Positions 7,477-17,745 of a DNA stretch of 64,000 bases are shown here, in pieces. Every line of letters begins with the position of its first letter. Within the stretch, counting starts at the first letter, position 1. A model generated the notes under the pieces. It made no database searches. It worked only from the letters and a program-made list of their open reading frames with translations, and had not been told where the DNA came from. The position numbers and the translations under genes were made by a program. The DNA comes from Verrucomicrobiota bacterium (GTDB lineage Bacteria > Verrucomicrobiota > Verrucomicrobiia > Opitutales > Opitutaceae), in contig JADKHC010000004.1 in the NCBI GenBank assembly GCA_016721945.1, positions 124,001 through 188,000 on the forward strand, read 5' to 3'.

Positions 7477-10125
7477 TTAGGTGCGCCTTCTTGATATCTG
7501 CCGGATGGTTGAGACCACAACCAAGACAGATAGGTAAAAAACTCCTGCCGCACCGCCGCCACCGCCCGATCCGCCGGAACTGGTGGGACTGCCGCTGCTC
7601 GACGAAGAACTGCTGCTGGAGCTGGAGGACGACGAACTAGACGATGATGAAGAGGAACTGCTGGAAGAACTCGTGGAGCCTGAGCTGGTACCGTCAGACG
7701 AGGAGCTGCTTGAGCTGGAGGAGGAACTTGATGATGAGCTGGAGCTACTGCTCGAAGAACTGGAACTCGATGACGAACTAGATGAAGAGCTAGAGCTTGG
7801 TGGTTGCCAGCGATAGGCCATGACCTTGGCCGCACCATCGTCTTCCAGCGTGATGATTTTCCAACCAGCGGCGTCGGTGGTGACATTGATACCGTTTACC
7901 AGATCGACTGCTCCGCAATAGCCGCCGACCTCATCGCCAGGGACAATCCAGCCGACTTCGTGGCCATCCTTGGCATCGTAGACAGTGACTTCGCCGCGCT
8001 TGCGACCTTCTTTTCCTTGGGAGAGGTAGGCCACGTATATATAGTCTTTGTCGGCTGTGAATGTCCTCGGCAGTGTCATGCTGTTGGCATTGCCATCCAG
8101 ATTGATATCGGAGACCCCAAAGTCGTTATAACCAAGATCTATCGAGTAAACGAGTTTCTGTTTGGCCTTATCGAGGAAGTGGTCATAGCGATAAATTTTC
8201 TGGATATCATAATTATTCGATCCGGCTAGAAAGAGGGTATCGCTTTCGGAGAGGTATTTCAGCCGAGTAACGTCGCCTTCATTGACGGTGGTTGGAACGT
8301 CCAAGCGCTGAGGCTTGGCGAAATCGTAGATCGGAACTCCGTTGGCATCGATCCCGGTGCAGGGCCAATATTGAATGCCGCCTCCGCGGAAATAGGTGTC
8401 GATCTGTCCATTTCCGCCGTACCAGATGCCACCGGCAGCATCGATATCAATGCCTCTGGAATAGATAGTCCAATTATCCCAGAGGCCAAACTCGTCGGTC
8501 TGGAAAGCGCCATCTCCACTACCGTCGCGCCACCACCAGCGTATACGTTTGTTGGTGTCGGCAATCGCCTTGGTTGACACGTCCCATATGGGGTGCAGCG
8601 GTGTGATTTCAGTATCCAGATTTTTGTTTACCAAACCGATGAAGGCTGCGGGCACGGCGATCTCGGAATTAGGTTCAAAGCGGAGAATATAGAGCTCACT
8701 TCCGTACATGTTAGTGAGGTAGAGAAACTTCTGGCCATTGATCCGTCGCACCCAGGGACTCTCAAATTGACGGCGGATGCGAAGGTCGTCGGGGTAGCGA
8801 AACGGATCAAGGGTGACGCCGGTAAAGGTGGTGCTTTTCCCCGGGACTTTCGTGTAGTCCATCGTGTAGTGCTTGCCGTTGACGAACATGGATGTACCGC
8901 CAGAGGCGGGGTCGGCGTCAGCGTTGTCGACGTAGGTTCCGTAGACTTGCCAGAGCATGGTCTTGCCGTCGGCAGAAAACATGCGGATGTCGGTCCCCCC
9001 GATGGTCTGCATGGGCATGCCGGTGCAGCCGACATAGATGTGGCCGGCCGAATCATGGCCGAGACCGCGGATGCCCCAGAAGCGCAGATCGCCCATCTTG
9101 CCCGGTATCGGGCCAGCAAATACACCGCCGGTTTCGCCGAAAGTGGCGACGGGCACGGTCAGTGATTGGGTGAGGTCAAAAATCTTGATGTTCTGGTCGG
9201 GGCCGTTGTCCGCGATCCAGAGACGGCCACTGAGATCGAAGTCGACTGCGGTGGGATCGTTGACGACAGTGATTTTACGTCCATCGCTGAGCTGTACAAA
9301 CGGGCCGGTGTCGTCGGTGGGCGGCGGATCGATGCGGCTCCCACCAAAGCCAAAGAAACGGCCGTAGAAGTTGTTGATCGTGGCGATCAGTCCGGAGCTG
9401 TTGACGGCGAGTAGCGAGTCCACGTCTTCAGCCGGAGTGCTGGAGAAGCCTTTTCCCCGGCGCACACCATCATAGTACGTGCCGTCCATGTCCTTTGTGT
9501 AAACTTTGCCATTGGGTGCGTTGTAGATTTGGGTTGGTGTAGGATGCGGCAAAGTGTTTCCCAGCCCGGTTTCATCGTACAATGAAAGTGTATAGACGAT
9601 GGGAATGCCACCAGCGATGTTAGGGTCCTCGAATACGCCGATATCAGTCAGAAAATTTTGCACATTACCGTTCCATGCCTTAACACCGGCCCAGGACGTA
9701 TCGCTTGAAAAACCTCCTCGGGCTCCGGAATTGGCCAGCCAGTGATTCTGGATCGTGAGTTGTTTCGGCGAAGTCGCGGTGGCAGGTGAAACCGCCACAG
9801 TGGCGGTGGCCGTGGTGGAGCCATCGGCATTCGAGGCCGTCAGCGTGTAGGTAAACGTACCGGTTGTGGTGGGCTTAATGACGATAAACTTTCCCTTCAC
9901 CGAACCAACGCCGAGATCTATACTGAACGCGGTCGCCCCGGTCGCGGACCACCCAAGAGTAATGCTGGCGTCGAGTGTGATTGACGGGCTCGAAACCGTG
10001 TAGCTCTCGATAACGGGAGGAGCGGCGAGCGCACAGATCGGTAGGAACGCGATGGCATTTGCGATAATCAAACCTGAAAGGCTGCGCCACAAAGTGCTGT
10101 GAAGATGAAGGTAAAGTGAACGCAT
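7477..10125 (-). CDS. secreted beta-propeller protein with two poly-Ser linkers and Gly-rich C-terminal anchor
   Basis: An 882-residue exported protein. A signal peptide ending near CALAA precedes an Ig/PKD-like domain (about 37-112) and a large region (about 125-775) of NHL/SMP-30-like propeller repeats, e.g. AVDFDLSGRLWIADNG, GLGHDSAGHIYVG and IDIDAAGGIWYGG. Serine tracts of 34 (777-810) and 26 (819-844) residues flank a short Asp-Gly-Thr-rich spacer. The tail is GGSGGGGG, a hydrophobic segment (AAGVFYLSVLVVVSTI) and basic residues. Propellers of this sort bind or hydrolyse lactones or carbohydrates; the substrate is not predictable here. The gap to the upstream gene is 41 bp, so an operon is likely. 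Confidence 0.78.
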   Translation of the reverse strand: MRSLYLHLHSTLWRSLSGLIIANAIAFLPICALAAPPVIESYTVSSPSITLDASITLGWSATGATAFSIDLGVGSVKGKFIVIKPTTTGTFTYTLTASNADGSTTATATVAVSPATATSPKQLTIQNHWLANSGARGGFSSDTSWAGVKAWNGNVQNFLTDIGVFEDPNIAGGIPIVYTLSLYDETGLGNTLPHPTPTQIYNAPNGKVYTKDMDGTYYDGVRRGKGFSSTPAEDVDSLLAVNSSGLIATINNFYGRFFGFGGSRIDPPPTDDTGPFVQLSDGRKITVVNDPTAVDFDLSGRLWIADNGPDQNIKIFDLTQSLTVPVATFGETGGVFAGPIPGKMGDLRFWGIRGLGHDSAGHIYVGCTGMPMQTIGGTDIRMFSADGKTMLWQVYGTYVDNADADPASGGTSMFVNGKHYTMDYTKVPGKSTTFTGVTLDPFRYPDDLRIRRQFESPWVRRINGQKFLYLTNMYGSELYILRFEPNSEIAVPAAFIGLVNKNLDTEITPLHPIWDVSTKAIADTNKRIRWWWRDGSGDGAFQTDEFGLWDNWTIYSRGIDIDAAGGIWYGGNGQIDTYFRGGGIQYWPCTGIDANGVPIYDFAKPQRLDVPTTVNEGDVTRLKYLSESDTLFLAGSNNYDIQKIYRYDHFLDKAKQKLVYSIDLGYNDFGVSDINLDGNANSMTLPRTFTADKDYIYVAYLSQGKEGRKRGEVTVYDAKDGHEVGWIVPGDEVGGYCGAVDLVNGINVTTDAAGWKIITLEDDGAAKVMAYRWQPPSSSSSSSSSSSSSSSSSSSSSSSSSSSSSSSSSSDGTSSGSTSSSSSSSSSSSSSSSSSSSSSSSSSSGSPTSSGGSGGGGGAAGVFYLSVLVVVSTIRQISRRRT

Positions 10126-10166
10126 GGTATGTGATGTAGTGAAATGTTTGTTCTAATTCTTGGTCC

Positions 10167-13100
10167 TTAGCGTCGGTGCTGCAAAATCCGCTGCTTGCTT
10201 AATTGACGCTCGGACAGCCGAAGAATTGCGGCCGCACCGAAAGCCGTGCAGGCCCAAAGGCCGACCCCGCCACCACCGCCACCCGAAGCAGGTGTGACAG
10301 GGATACTGCCAGAGGATGAGCTACTCGAACTGGAGGAACTGCTGCTCGAGGAGGACGAGCTCGATGAACTGGATGAGGAGGATGAAGAACTTGAGCTGCT
10401 TGATGAGCTGGAGCTGCTCGAAGACGAACTTGATGAACTGGTGACGGAAACGATGACTGCGGCCGACGCCGGTCCGGTGAGTCCCTGGTTGTCGGTGGCC
10501 TTGGCGGTGATGCTGTATGAACCAGCCGCAGCAGGCGTCCACAGCACACTATAACCGTAAGCTCCTCCTAAATCAGTGCTGATCAGTGTGCCGTTGGCAT
10601 AGAATGCAACGGAGCGCACCGTGCCATCGATATCGGACGCTGTTGCGCTTAGGACTCTCGAAGAACCGAGAGGGAGAGCAGGCGCGCTGATCGAGGCATC
10701 CACGACTGCCGTGGGTGCGCTGTTGGTTGCGATGTGTGTCACATTGACCTGAACGCTGTCGCTGCCGCCTTTTTCATCGCTCACGCGGAAGACGCACGAG
10801 TCGGAATCCACGAATCCTGCGGTGGCGGTGAAGGTGACCACGCCGTTGTTGCCAACGGTAGCGGTGCCGTCGAGCGGCGGCGAACTGATGCTCCAGCTTA
10901 ACGAGTCGGTGTCGGCGTCAGTTGCGGCGAGCGTTACGGTGCCGGTGCCATTGGGGTTACAGGTTAGCGTAGCTGGTTTGGCGGTGGTGATGGTCGGGGC
11001 GTGATTGCCGGCGATGGCGGTGACGGTTGGCCCGATTTCGAACCACGCGAGGGAGTAGCCCCAAGTGTCGAGGTAAAGTTGTAGGACGCCCGTGCCAGCG
11101 CTCAGGTCGAGTTTGGGAATGTCGACATTGGCGAAGACATCCCAGGATGTAGTTCTCGGAATCGGAACGTGGCTGGCGATTGTTGTACCATTCCACTTGA
11201 TCGTTATGGTGGCAGCATCATAGCCCCCAACTCCGTCGGAAATGCGGAGGCGCAGGTCGTACTTGCCCGTTGTTGGTATTGCCAGGGTGTAGTTGACCCA
11301 TTCGCCGTTGAGGGTGTTTACGATGGTCATGCCTTCAGTGCCTGGGGAAAGGTCAACTTCGTTGGCGGTTGCTGAAGAGCGCCCGGAGTATGTGCCGGTT
11401 TCGTGATCGGTGTCGTGGTATGCAGCGCCTTCTCCGCCTAGGTCGAAATCGGCGGCGGAGACCCTGATGACGCTGCTGGCCGGAACTGCCCAAGGCTGTC
11501 CATTATTGCCGAAGCTGCCAAGTGAGCCGACTACAAGCTCGCCTGAGCCTGTTCGGCTGCGCCCTTGGCTATCCACAGCGGTTGCCATCAGTGTGATGGT
11601 TCCGGTGGTTGTGGTAACGTAGCTGAGTTCCCAATCTTTGGCGGTAGCATTGTAGGTGGCATTGCCCAGTGCGGTGCCATTTGCGGTGACGGAAACGTGG
11701 TCAATGGTCGTGCCGGGCCAGGCGGTCACAGGCACTTTCAACGTGATGGTTTTACCCGTGCCACTTGCTGCAGTTGGCAAGGTTATGATTTCAATCGGCG
11801 TCGCGCCCTGTAGGGCGGCGATAAAACTGGTGGTGGAGATACTGCCGGCGGGAATCAGATATTGCGGGGTTTGACCGAGCGTGAATATGCCGCCGGGTGA
11901 AGAAACGCTATTACCGTAGACATCCTGAACCTTCGTGGCTGAAATTGTATCTGGCAATGTGATCGTAATATCTGGCGTTGGTCGATAAATCCAGCAGGCG
12001 GCGACGGGGCTGCCGTTCTTCTCGTAGACGTAGCAAATTCTCCCGGCGCCCCAATAGATTTTCGCCTTGGGTTTTGCTCCCTCGAAATTCCGAGCCAGAG
12101 CGCTATAGGCGACGAGATTGGGTGAGGGGAGAAAACTTGTGACGAAATCCCGGCTGATGAAACCAGGGTTGAGCGTTCTTTTCCATATTGCCTCGTCGGC
12201 TACACACATGGACTGTCCGACGCCTTCCGCGAGATCGGTTAGGAAGCGGCGCGAAACATCGATGGGATGCACAGTATTGTAGTCTCCAGACTCAACACCC
12301 TGCACGAGATAGTAACATTCTGTCACCCACGGGACCAATTTAGGAGCATCTGTTTTCACACTGGCGATCTTGTCGTCGGCGGCAATGGGAGAACCAAGCG
12401 CCGTAGACTCATAGGGATGGAAGGAGTTGATGTCGGCGAGGCTTTGTTCTCCGGCGATCACACAATCTTTCAGAAAATCACCCGAGGCACCAAACCCGAT
12501 GACCTTTGCGTTGAGATCGTTGGCCCTTATCGTCTGTGAGGCTGCCTGGAGGAAGGGCATGTACTCGCTCGAGGTCATCCAGATGTTGGGCTCGTTGAGG
12601 ACTTCCCAGTGGTCGATCATCGACTTGTAGTGAGTGACAAGTTCAGTGATGAAATTTTGCCAAACCGCTGTCTTGGGGAAAAAGACGACGATCGGAGGGT
12701 TGAAGGCGGTTAGCAGCCAGGCCGGAGAGTCTGGGCTCAAGCTGCTTGCACTCGAGCCCAGGAGCCAATCGGGCCAGGAAGAGTCGCTCGGATTGGTTCC
12801 ATTCTGCGGGGTCAGGAAATCGCCGCCAAGGACGGGCATCAACGAAATGCCGCGATCGTACATGGCCTTCACGATAAAGTCGGTCTTGGTGAATTGTGGC
12901 TGACCTTGGTTCGGTTCGATGGTTTTCCACAAAAACGCATCGCCTGCATCCCAATCGCGAATCAAGCGTCCACCCATGCTGGCGTAAACATCGAGAATCT
13001 TGGTCGACGGACCACTGCAACCGCGAAACATGCCAGCTGGGCCTCGTCCATTTTGCATGCCGGTGTTGGCGCCCACGCAAAAAGTCGTGTCGAGATTGAG

Positions 13101-14030
13101 ATGAGCCTGAGCTTGCGTGTAGACGCCTGCTGCGACGAAACAGGCGGGCATGGGTGAGGCAATAGCGTCGAGATGCGGTACCGGGATAAGTGTGAATGAG
13201 CCGAATCGGTTTAGGGCTAAGGACGTGGTTACGGTTTGAATCTGACCGGGCGTGAGTGTGATCGGCAGCGTCGACACGATCGTTGAAGGTGCACCGAAAT
13301 CCTCGTCGAGGCGCAGGTCGACCGAGCCTTGCACCGTGCGCGACGTGGTATTGGCGAACGAAACGGTGACAGCCGCCGTGTTGCCTGTGCCGAAATAGAT
13401 TTGTTTGTCGACCGACACGGCAACCTCGACTTCGCCGGAGGCAGTGAAGGCTGCGGTGCCCACGGCGGTCGATGGGTCCTCATAGACCTGAAAATCGTCG
13501 ATCCAGAGATCATTGGCGGTTACGGTCTGGTTATTGTTAAAGCTGATCCATATTGCATGCCCAGGATCTTCGACCGAAGGGTCTGCATCTGTCGAAAAGG
13601 CGAAGGTACAATGCTGCCAGGTTTGTCCCACCGTGAAGGTTGTACCTTTTGCCGGGCCGCGATAGCTGTTGCCGACAAGAACCGGAGTCGCGTCGAGGTT
13701 TCCCGCCTGCGATTTCATCCAGACCGACACGGAATATCGTGTGCCCGGCTTGAGGGTGAGATAGCGGGCAAACAACTCGCTATTTTCGCCGTGCTGATTG
13801 GGAACGCGCAGAGCACGTGTGCCGGAGTGAACGTTGGCAGGCGTGGTTTCGACGATCAGCTCTTCGTAGGCTAAGGTCGGGTTCCGGGAGAGATTCTGGT
13901 ACCGGACAATCTCGAAACCAGCCGTGCCGAGCTCAAAGCCACCGTTGAAGACGAGATTGCGAGCGGCCTGAGCAGTAAGAGCAAAAGCAGCAACCAGAAT
14001 GTTGAGGTAAATGAAGCGGGACACATTCAT
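10167..14030 (-). CDS. secreted clan GH-A glycoside hydrolase with CBMs, poly-Ser linker and GlyGly-CTERM-like tail
   Basis: A 1287-residue modular enzyme. Order: signal peptide (1-22); N-terminal CBM4/9-like domain beginning NLVFNGGFELG (about 24-185); spacer; TIM-barrel glycosidase of GH39/GH5 appearance (about 300-690) with candidate acid/base Glu in WEVLNEPNIW and candidate nucleophile Glu in VPWVTECYY; Ig-like region; CBM6/35-like domain (about 850-1000, GEWVNYTLAIPTTGKYDLRL); cadherin-like (1005-1100) and Ig-like (1100-1197) domains; 43 serines (1198-1240); and VTPASGGGGGG with a hydrophobic tail. It probably attacks a plant or algal polysaccharide at the cell surface. The GH family number is inferred, not proven. 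Confidence 0.8.
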   Translation of the reverse strand: MNVSRFIYLNILVAAFALTAQAARNLVFNGGFELGTAGFEIVRYQNLSRNPTLAYEELIVETTPANVHSGTRALRVPNQHGENSELFARYLTLKPGTRYSVSVWMKSQAGNLDATPVLVGNSYRGPAKGTTFTVGQTWQHCTFAFSTDADPSVEDPGHAIWISFNNNQTVTANDLWIDDFQVYEDPSTAVGTAAFTASGEVEVAVSVDKQIYFGTGNTAAVTVSFANTTSRTVQGSVDLRLDEDFGAPSTIVSTLPITLTPGQIQTVTTSLALNRFGSFTLIPVPHLDAIASPMPACFVAAGVYTQAQAHLNLDTTFCVGANTGMQNGRGPAGMFRGCSGPSTKILDVYASMGGRLIRDWDAGDAFLWKTIEPNQGQPQFTKTDFIVKAMYDRGISLMPVLGGDFLTPQNGTNPSDSSWPDWLLGSSASSLSPDSPAWLLTAFNPPIVVFFPKTAVWQNFITELVTHYKSMIDHWEVLNEPNIWMTSSEYMPFLQAASQTIRANDLNAKVIGFGASGDFLKDCVIAGEQSLADINSFHPYESTALGSPIAADDKIASVKTDAPKLVPWVTECYYLVQGVESGDYNTVHPIDVSRRFLTDLAEGVGQSMCVADEAIWKRTLNPGFISRDFVTSFLPSPNLVAYSALARNFEGAKPKAKIYWGAGRICYVYEKNGSPVAACWIYRPTPDITITLPDTISATKVQDVYGNSVSSPGGIFTLGQTPQYLIPAGSISTTSFIAALQGATPIEIITLPTAASGTGKTITLKVPVTAWPGTTIDHVSVTANGTALGNATYNATAKDWELSYVTTTTGTITLMATAVDSQGRSRTGSGELVVGSLGSFGNNGQPWAVPASSVIRVSAADFDLGGEGAAYHDTDHETGTYSGRSSATANEVDLSPGTEGMTIVNTLNGEWVNYTLAIPTTGKYDLRLRISDGVGGYDAATITIKWNGTTIASHVPIPRTTSWDVFANVDIPKLDLSAGTGVLQLYLDTWGYSLAWFEIGPTVTAIAGNHAPTITTAKPATLTCNPNGTGTVTLAATDADTDSLSWSISSPPLDGTATVGNNGVVTFTATAGFVDSDSCVFRVSDEKGGSDSVQVNVTHIATNSAPTAVVDASISAPALPLGSSRVLSATASDIDGTVRSVAFYANGTLISTDLGGAYGYSVLWTPAAAGSYSITAKATDNQGLTGPASAAVIVSVTSSSSSSSSSSSSSSSSSSSSSSSSSSSSSSSSSSSSSSSSSSSGSIPVTPASGGGGGGVGLWACTAFGAAAILRLSERQLSKQRILQHRR

Positions 14031-14070
14031 GGAGCTATTTAGTGGTTAGTCGAAGCACGGTGAGAGGCCG

Positions 14071-14273
14071 CGCTTAGCCGTATCCATGCTATGGAGCCAC
14101 CGATGCACACTGATAAACACAGATACCCCGGAGGACTGTTTTACGCATTGCGAGATGTTTCCTGTTTAACCAGACCGTGAGCGATCAGATCGCCAAAACC
14201 CTGACGTTGTTTCTGCCTCAATCTGTGCTCATCGGTGGTCATCTGTGGCTCCCAACTGAATGGTTCCGAATTA
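14071..14273 (-). repeat. MITE-like element copy 1 (~190 bp)
   Basis: Imperfect terminal inverted repeats pair GGAGCCACCGATGCACACTG on the left with a CATCTGTGGCTCC-containing right end. The interior (GCGATCAGATCGCCAAAACC) contains a GCGATC palindrome. No transposase frame is present. Closely similar copies are at 28981-29170 and 48272-48475. The right end reaches the TAA stop (14271-14273) of the gene to its right. This element fills the 240 bp gap between the genes ending at 14030 and 14271. Confidence 0.8.
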
Positions 14274-17200
14274 GAAATCATGCATGTAATGTTGGGGTGC
14301 AGTTGGTGTGGAAGCAGAGTGCCTATTCCGACCTAAGACTGACTGGCGGAGCGCGACGAGTAATGATAGCGCCGAGAGCAGGAACAGGGAGGGTGCACCG
14401 CCACCACCACCACCTGACGCAGGCGCGACGGGGAGGGCGCCAGAGGATGAACTGCTCGAACTGGAGGAGCTCGATGATGAACTGCTCGAAGACGAACTGG
14501 AGCTGCTGGATGAGCTGGAAGACGAACTCGACGACGAGGAACTGCTCGAGCTACTTGATGACGACGATGAGCTTGAGGTGGAAACACTGAGCTGAACGAC
14601 GGCGTTGTTACTCTGGACGGAGCCTGCGGAGTTGGAGACGATGACGTAGTAAGTGCCAGCGGTGGCTGCGCTCATACTGGAGACGGAGTAACTCGGTGCA
14701 TTGGCGTTGGAGGTCAGAGCCGTGCCTCCCTTGTACCACTGGTATTGGCGGTTGGAGCCGGTTGCGGTGACGGAGAGTGAGAAGCTTGCGCCAGCCGCCA
14801 CGGTCGTCGAGGGTGCGGGTTGGGTGGTGATGGTTGGCTTGGTTATAGTGGCGCCGCTGCTGCTCGAGGAGGACGACGAGGAACTGCTCGACGAGCTTGA
14901 GCTGCTGGACGAACTGCTTGAAGAGGAGCTGCTCGAAGAGCTGGAGGATGACGATGAGCTCGAAGACGAACTGGAAGATGCGGCGACCTGAACCTGCACG
15001 ACCACGTCGGCGCTCATGACGAAGCCGGTGGAGTTGGAGACGAGCACGCTGTAAGTGCCCGCATTAAGGGTGCTGGCCCCCGTCACGGAATAGACTGAAC
15101 TGGTGCCGTTGGTGTCCACGGCGTTGCCGTTTTTGTACCATTGGTATTGGAGGCCGCTGCCCGAAGCATTTACGGAGAGTGTGAAACCGGCTCCTCCTTG
15201 CACGGTCGTTGGCGCTGTGGGCTGGATCTGGATCGCGGGCGCACCAGGTTTGGGCACGACGGCAGCGGCAGGATCGTGGCCGACCCATTTGAGCTTCGGA
15301 ATCTCGTAGACGATAGTTTCGCGGCCGGGGACAGAGATGGGGAAGCTGCCGACGTTGTTGGCGATGGTTAGGGTTGCATCGCTTGTATTCAGGAGGGTGT
15401 TACAGGCGTAGGTGCCGTTGCTGACATTGTTGAAGGCGAGGCTTCCGGTGGCTGCGTCGTCGTGGGCATTGCTAACCATGATGATCACCGAATCGTTTTG
15501 ATCGATGAAGGCCAAGCAGTTTAGGCCCTGGCCGGTGGGTTGGGTTACGCGCACGGGACCGGCCGCGAGGAGGGCGGCGGCGGCGGCACCGGAGCCGTCG
15601 GCACGGGACGAGTCGATGTCATAGATGGGCGCGATGCTGGTGAGGGCAGCCCTTTCTGCGGGAGGAAGATTGGCGCTATCGAAAACGATCCAGGCGGAGG
15701 GGTAGTCAGCGGGTTTCAGTTTCGGGAAACCGACATCGCTCACATAGAAGCCTGTGCAAAGTCCGGCCGCGCGTCCGATATTGGAGTCGGTATTATATAG
15801 CGGTTCTATTTCCCGGATGAGCCTCCACATCGGGTCCCAGCTACCTGCTCCATTGCCGACCTCGAATGATCGCATGATTGCGCTCGAGTAATAGAAGGCG
15901 GGGCCAAAAGGATGGCGCGGGATATGGCCGAAGATCAATGCGACCTCACTGGCCGGGGGAGTGCCGACATCCCAGTAGGAGCGGGTGAATGCCCTGGTGG
16001 CGCGGCGAATCGTGCCGTCGCGCTCTGCGATGTGAGCCCAACTGGCGCTCAACCATTGATGCCGGACATGCTTTGCACCCCACTCGAGATCGCGTCCCGC
16101 ATTCGCAAGAGCGCCTTCGAAACTCCCATCTCCACCCAGCGCGTCCATGATCGTGCCGAGTGGCATGTCGGGTTCCCAAGATGCGGTCACACCCGTATGA
16201 ACGGAGGAAAGCCAGAAGTCTCCGGCCGGGCGCAGGAGGTCGGCCTGAAGTTCGATGTTGAAAAAGTAGTAGTTCGCGGGAACGCCGTCGGCGCTGTGAA
16301 TGAACCAGCGCGGATCGTCACCGAAGCAGCGGCCGACGGCGGGATCGGCGGGTAGCTGGCCACCGACCATGGGCTTCTTGCCATTGTCGTGAAGGTTCTG
16401 CGCGGTGCTGCCGTAGAATTGGGCAAAGCGGCTACACCTGAAATCGTTGTAGAATCGTTTGTAGTTTTTGCCGATGTAGTCGGCTTGAGCGGCGATTGTG
16501 CCGGACGGAATCGTGAGGTTGGACCACTTGGCGAAATCGTCGATCACGCGTTGGTTAAAGTCCACGAGGTCGCCCCATTCCAATCCCACTACGTAGTCTG
16601 CACAGTAGGTTCCGCGTGCGCCGACATGCAGGCCCAGCTGGGCGAGGCGGATGCCGATCCATTGCGCGTAGGGAACGATGGTTGTTGGTTTGCCATTCAC
16701 CCAGCCACTGGGCGCTATCCAGCCAGCTGGCGATGTCCAATCTGCTGGCCAGTCGGCGGGATCCATCGGCATCATGGGGGTGAAATATCCATGTTCGGCT
16801 TCGCCGTAGTTATTCGTCGACCGATATTTGGGGTTGTTTTTCATGAACCGGCCCCATTGGCCCCAGCCGCCGACGTTGCTCCAATCGGCGAATCCGTTAT
16901 TGTCGGGGTCCTGACCGGTGGCCACGTAGTACTCGAAGCCCCAGCCCACGCAACCGATCACCGGGGCCCGGTTTTCGGCTTCAATGGAAGCAGCGGCCAC
17001 CAGCATTTCCCCGTAGGCAGATGTCTGGAGGTCCTCGACGTTTTGCCAAAATAATTGCTTGGGCCAAGCGTAGAAGCCCGCACCCCACGGGCTGTTCGAC
17101 ACTCCGTTAACTTCCATCTGGTACACTGGGCGGTCGGCGCTGGGCCCGGCGGGCGCACCAAAAACGATCATGATCAGATCGACGCTTGCTGTGGTCGAAC

Positions 17201-17636
17201 CGTTGGTGGCGGTGATCCGTACGTTAAACGTCCCGGTCGCGGTCGGCGTGCCCGAGATGGCGCCAGTCGAGGCGTTCAGACTCAGGCCAGTCGGAAGAGG
17301 GCCGGTGGTGAGGGTGTAAGTTGTTCCTCCCACGGCACCACCGAGAATCGGCGTCAGCGGCGTGGCTGCGGTGCCGACCTGCATGGGCAGCCGAGGATAA
17401 GAAAGTGTCAGGGCTTGAGCCGTCGCGGCGGCCATGCCTGCGAAAAACAAAGCGATTAAAACCTGGGGCCAGCGACTCGTCCTGAGTTTATTCCATACCC
17501 CCGAAATGAGTACGACGGTTTGGCTTATGGGGTTTTGCAGACGGGGATTGTTTTGCATTTTGAAAGGCGGGGAGGGGTTCCAAGCCATTGCCGTCGGAGG
17601 AGGAAAGCCGCAACAAGCAACCAGCCTATAGGTCAA
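14271..17636 (-). CDS. large secreted protein with He_PIG and Ig domains, two poly-Ser linkers and GlyGly-CTERM-like tail
   Basis: An 1121-residue frame; an internal ATG at 17558 may be the true start because it places the hydrophobic signal (VLIALFFAGMAAATAQA) closer to the N-terminus. After the signal comes a putative Ig (He_PIG) domain with GLSLNASTGAISGTPTATG, then a roughly 600-residue region rich in Trp, Tyr and Asp that I do not recognise but that looks like a carbohydrate-active barrel. Two Ig-like domains with QYQWYKNG and QYQWYKGG follow, separated by 41 serines (887-927) and followed by 45 serines (1021-1065). The tail is VAPASGGGGGG, a hydrophobic helix and arginine. The enzymatic role is unassigned. 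Confidence 0.72.
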   Translation of the reverse strand: MTYRLVACCGFPPPTAMAWNPSPPFKMQNNPRLQNPISQTVVLISGVWNKLRTSRWPQVLIALFFAGMAAATAQALTLSYPRLPMQVGTAATPLTPILGGAVGGTTYTLTTGPLPTGLSLNASTGAISGTPTATGTFNVRITATNGSTTASVDLIMIVFGAPAGPSADRPVYQMEVNGVSNSPWGAGFYAWPKQLFWQNVEDLQTSAYGEMLVAAASIEAENRAPVIGCVGWGFEYYVATGQDPDNNGFADWSNVGGWGQWGRFMKNNPKYRSTNNYGEAEHGYFTPMMPMDPADWPADWTSPAGWIAPSGWVNGKPTTIVPYAQWIGIRLAQLGLHVGARGTYCADYVVGLEWGDLVDFNQRVIDDFAKWSNLTIPSGTIAAQADYIGKNYKRFYNDFRCSRFAQFYGSTAQNLHDNGKKPMVGGQLPADPAVGRCFGDDPRWFIHSADGVPANYYFFNIELQADLLRPAGDFWLSSVHTGVTASWEPDMPLGTIMDALGGDGSFEGALANAGRDLEWGAKHVRHQWLSASWAHIAERDGTIRRATRAFTRSYWDVGTPPASEVALIFGHIPRHPFGPAFYYSSAIMRSFEVGNGAGSWDPMWRLIREIEPLYNTDSNIGRAAGLCTGFYVSDVGFPKLKPADYPSAWIVFDSANLPPAERAALTSIAPIYDIDSSRADGSGAAAAALLAAGPVRVTQPTGQGLNCLAFIDQNDSVIIMVSNAHDDAATGSLAFNNVSNGTYACNTLLNTSDATLTIANNVGSFPISVPGRETIVYEIPKLKWVGHDPAAAVVPKPGAPAIQIQPTAPTTVQGGAGFTLSVNASGSGLQYQWYKNGNAVDTNGTSSVYSVTGASTLNAGTYSVLVSNSTGFVMSADVVVQVQVAASSSSSSSSSSSSSSSSSSSSSSSSSSSSSSSSSSSSSSSSSGATITKPTITTQPAPSTTVAAGASFSLSVTATGSNRQYQWYKGGTALTSNANAPSYSVSSMSAATAGTYYVIVSNSAGSVQSNNAVVQLSVSTSSSSSSSSSSSSSSSSSSSSSSSSSSSSSSSSSSSSSSSSSSSSSGALPVAPASGGGGGGAPSLFLLSALSLLVALRQSVLGRNRHSASTPTAPQHYMHDF

Positions 17637-17745
17637 ATTTACCTTCTTCTCACAGCGCTAATCGGACGGTTTTGGCGAGAACTTCGCTATATATATAAAC
17701 AGTATAGAGCTACCCGCGTTCCGGTCTTCGTGGTCACAATTATCT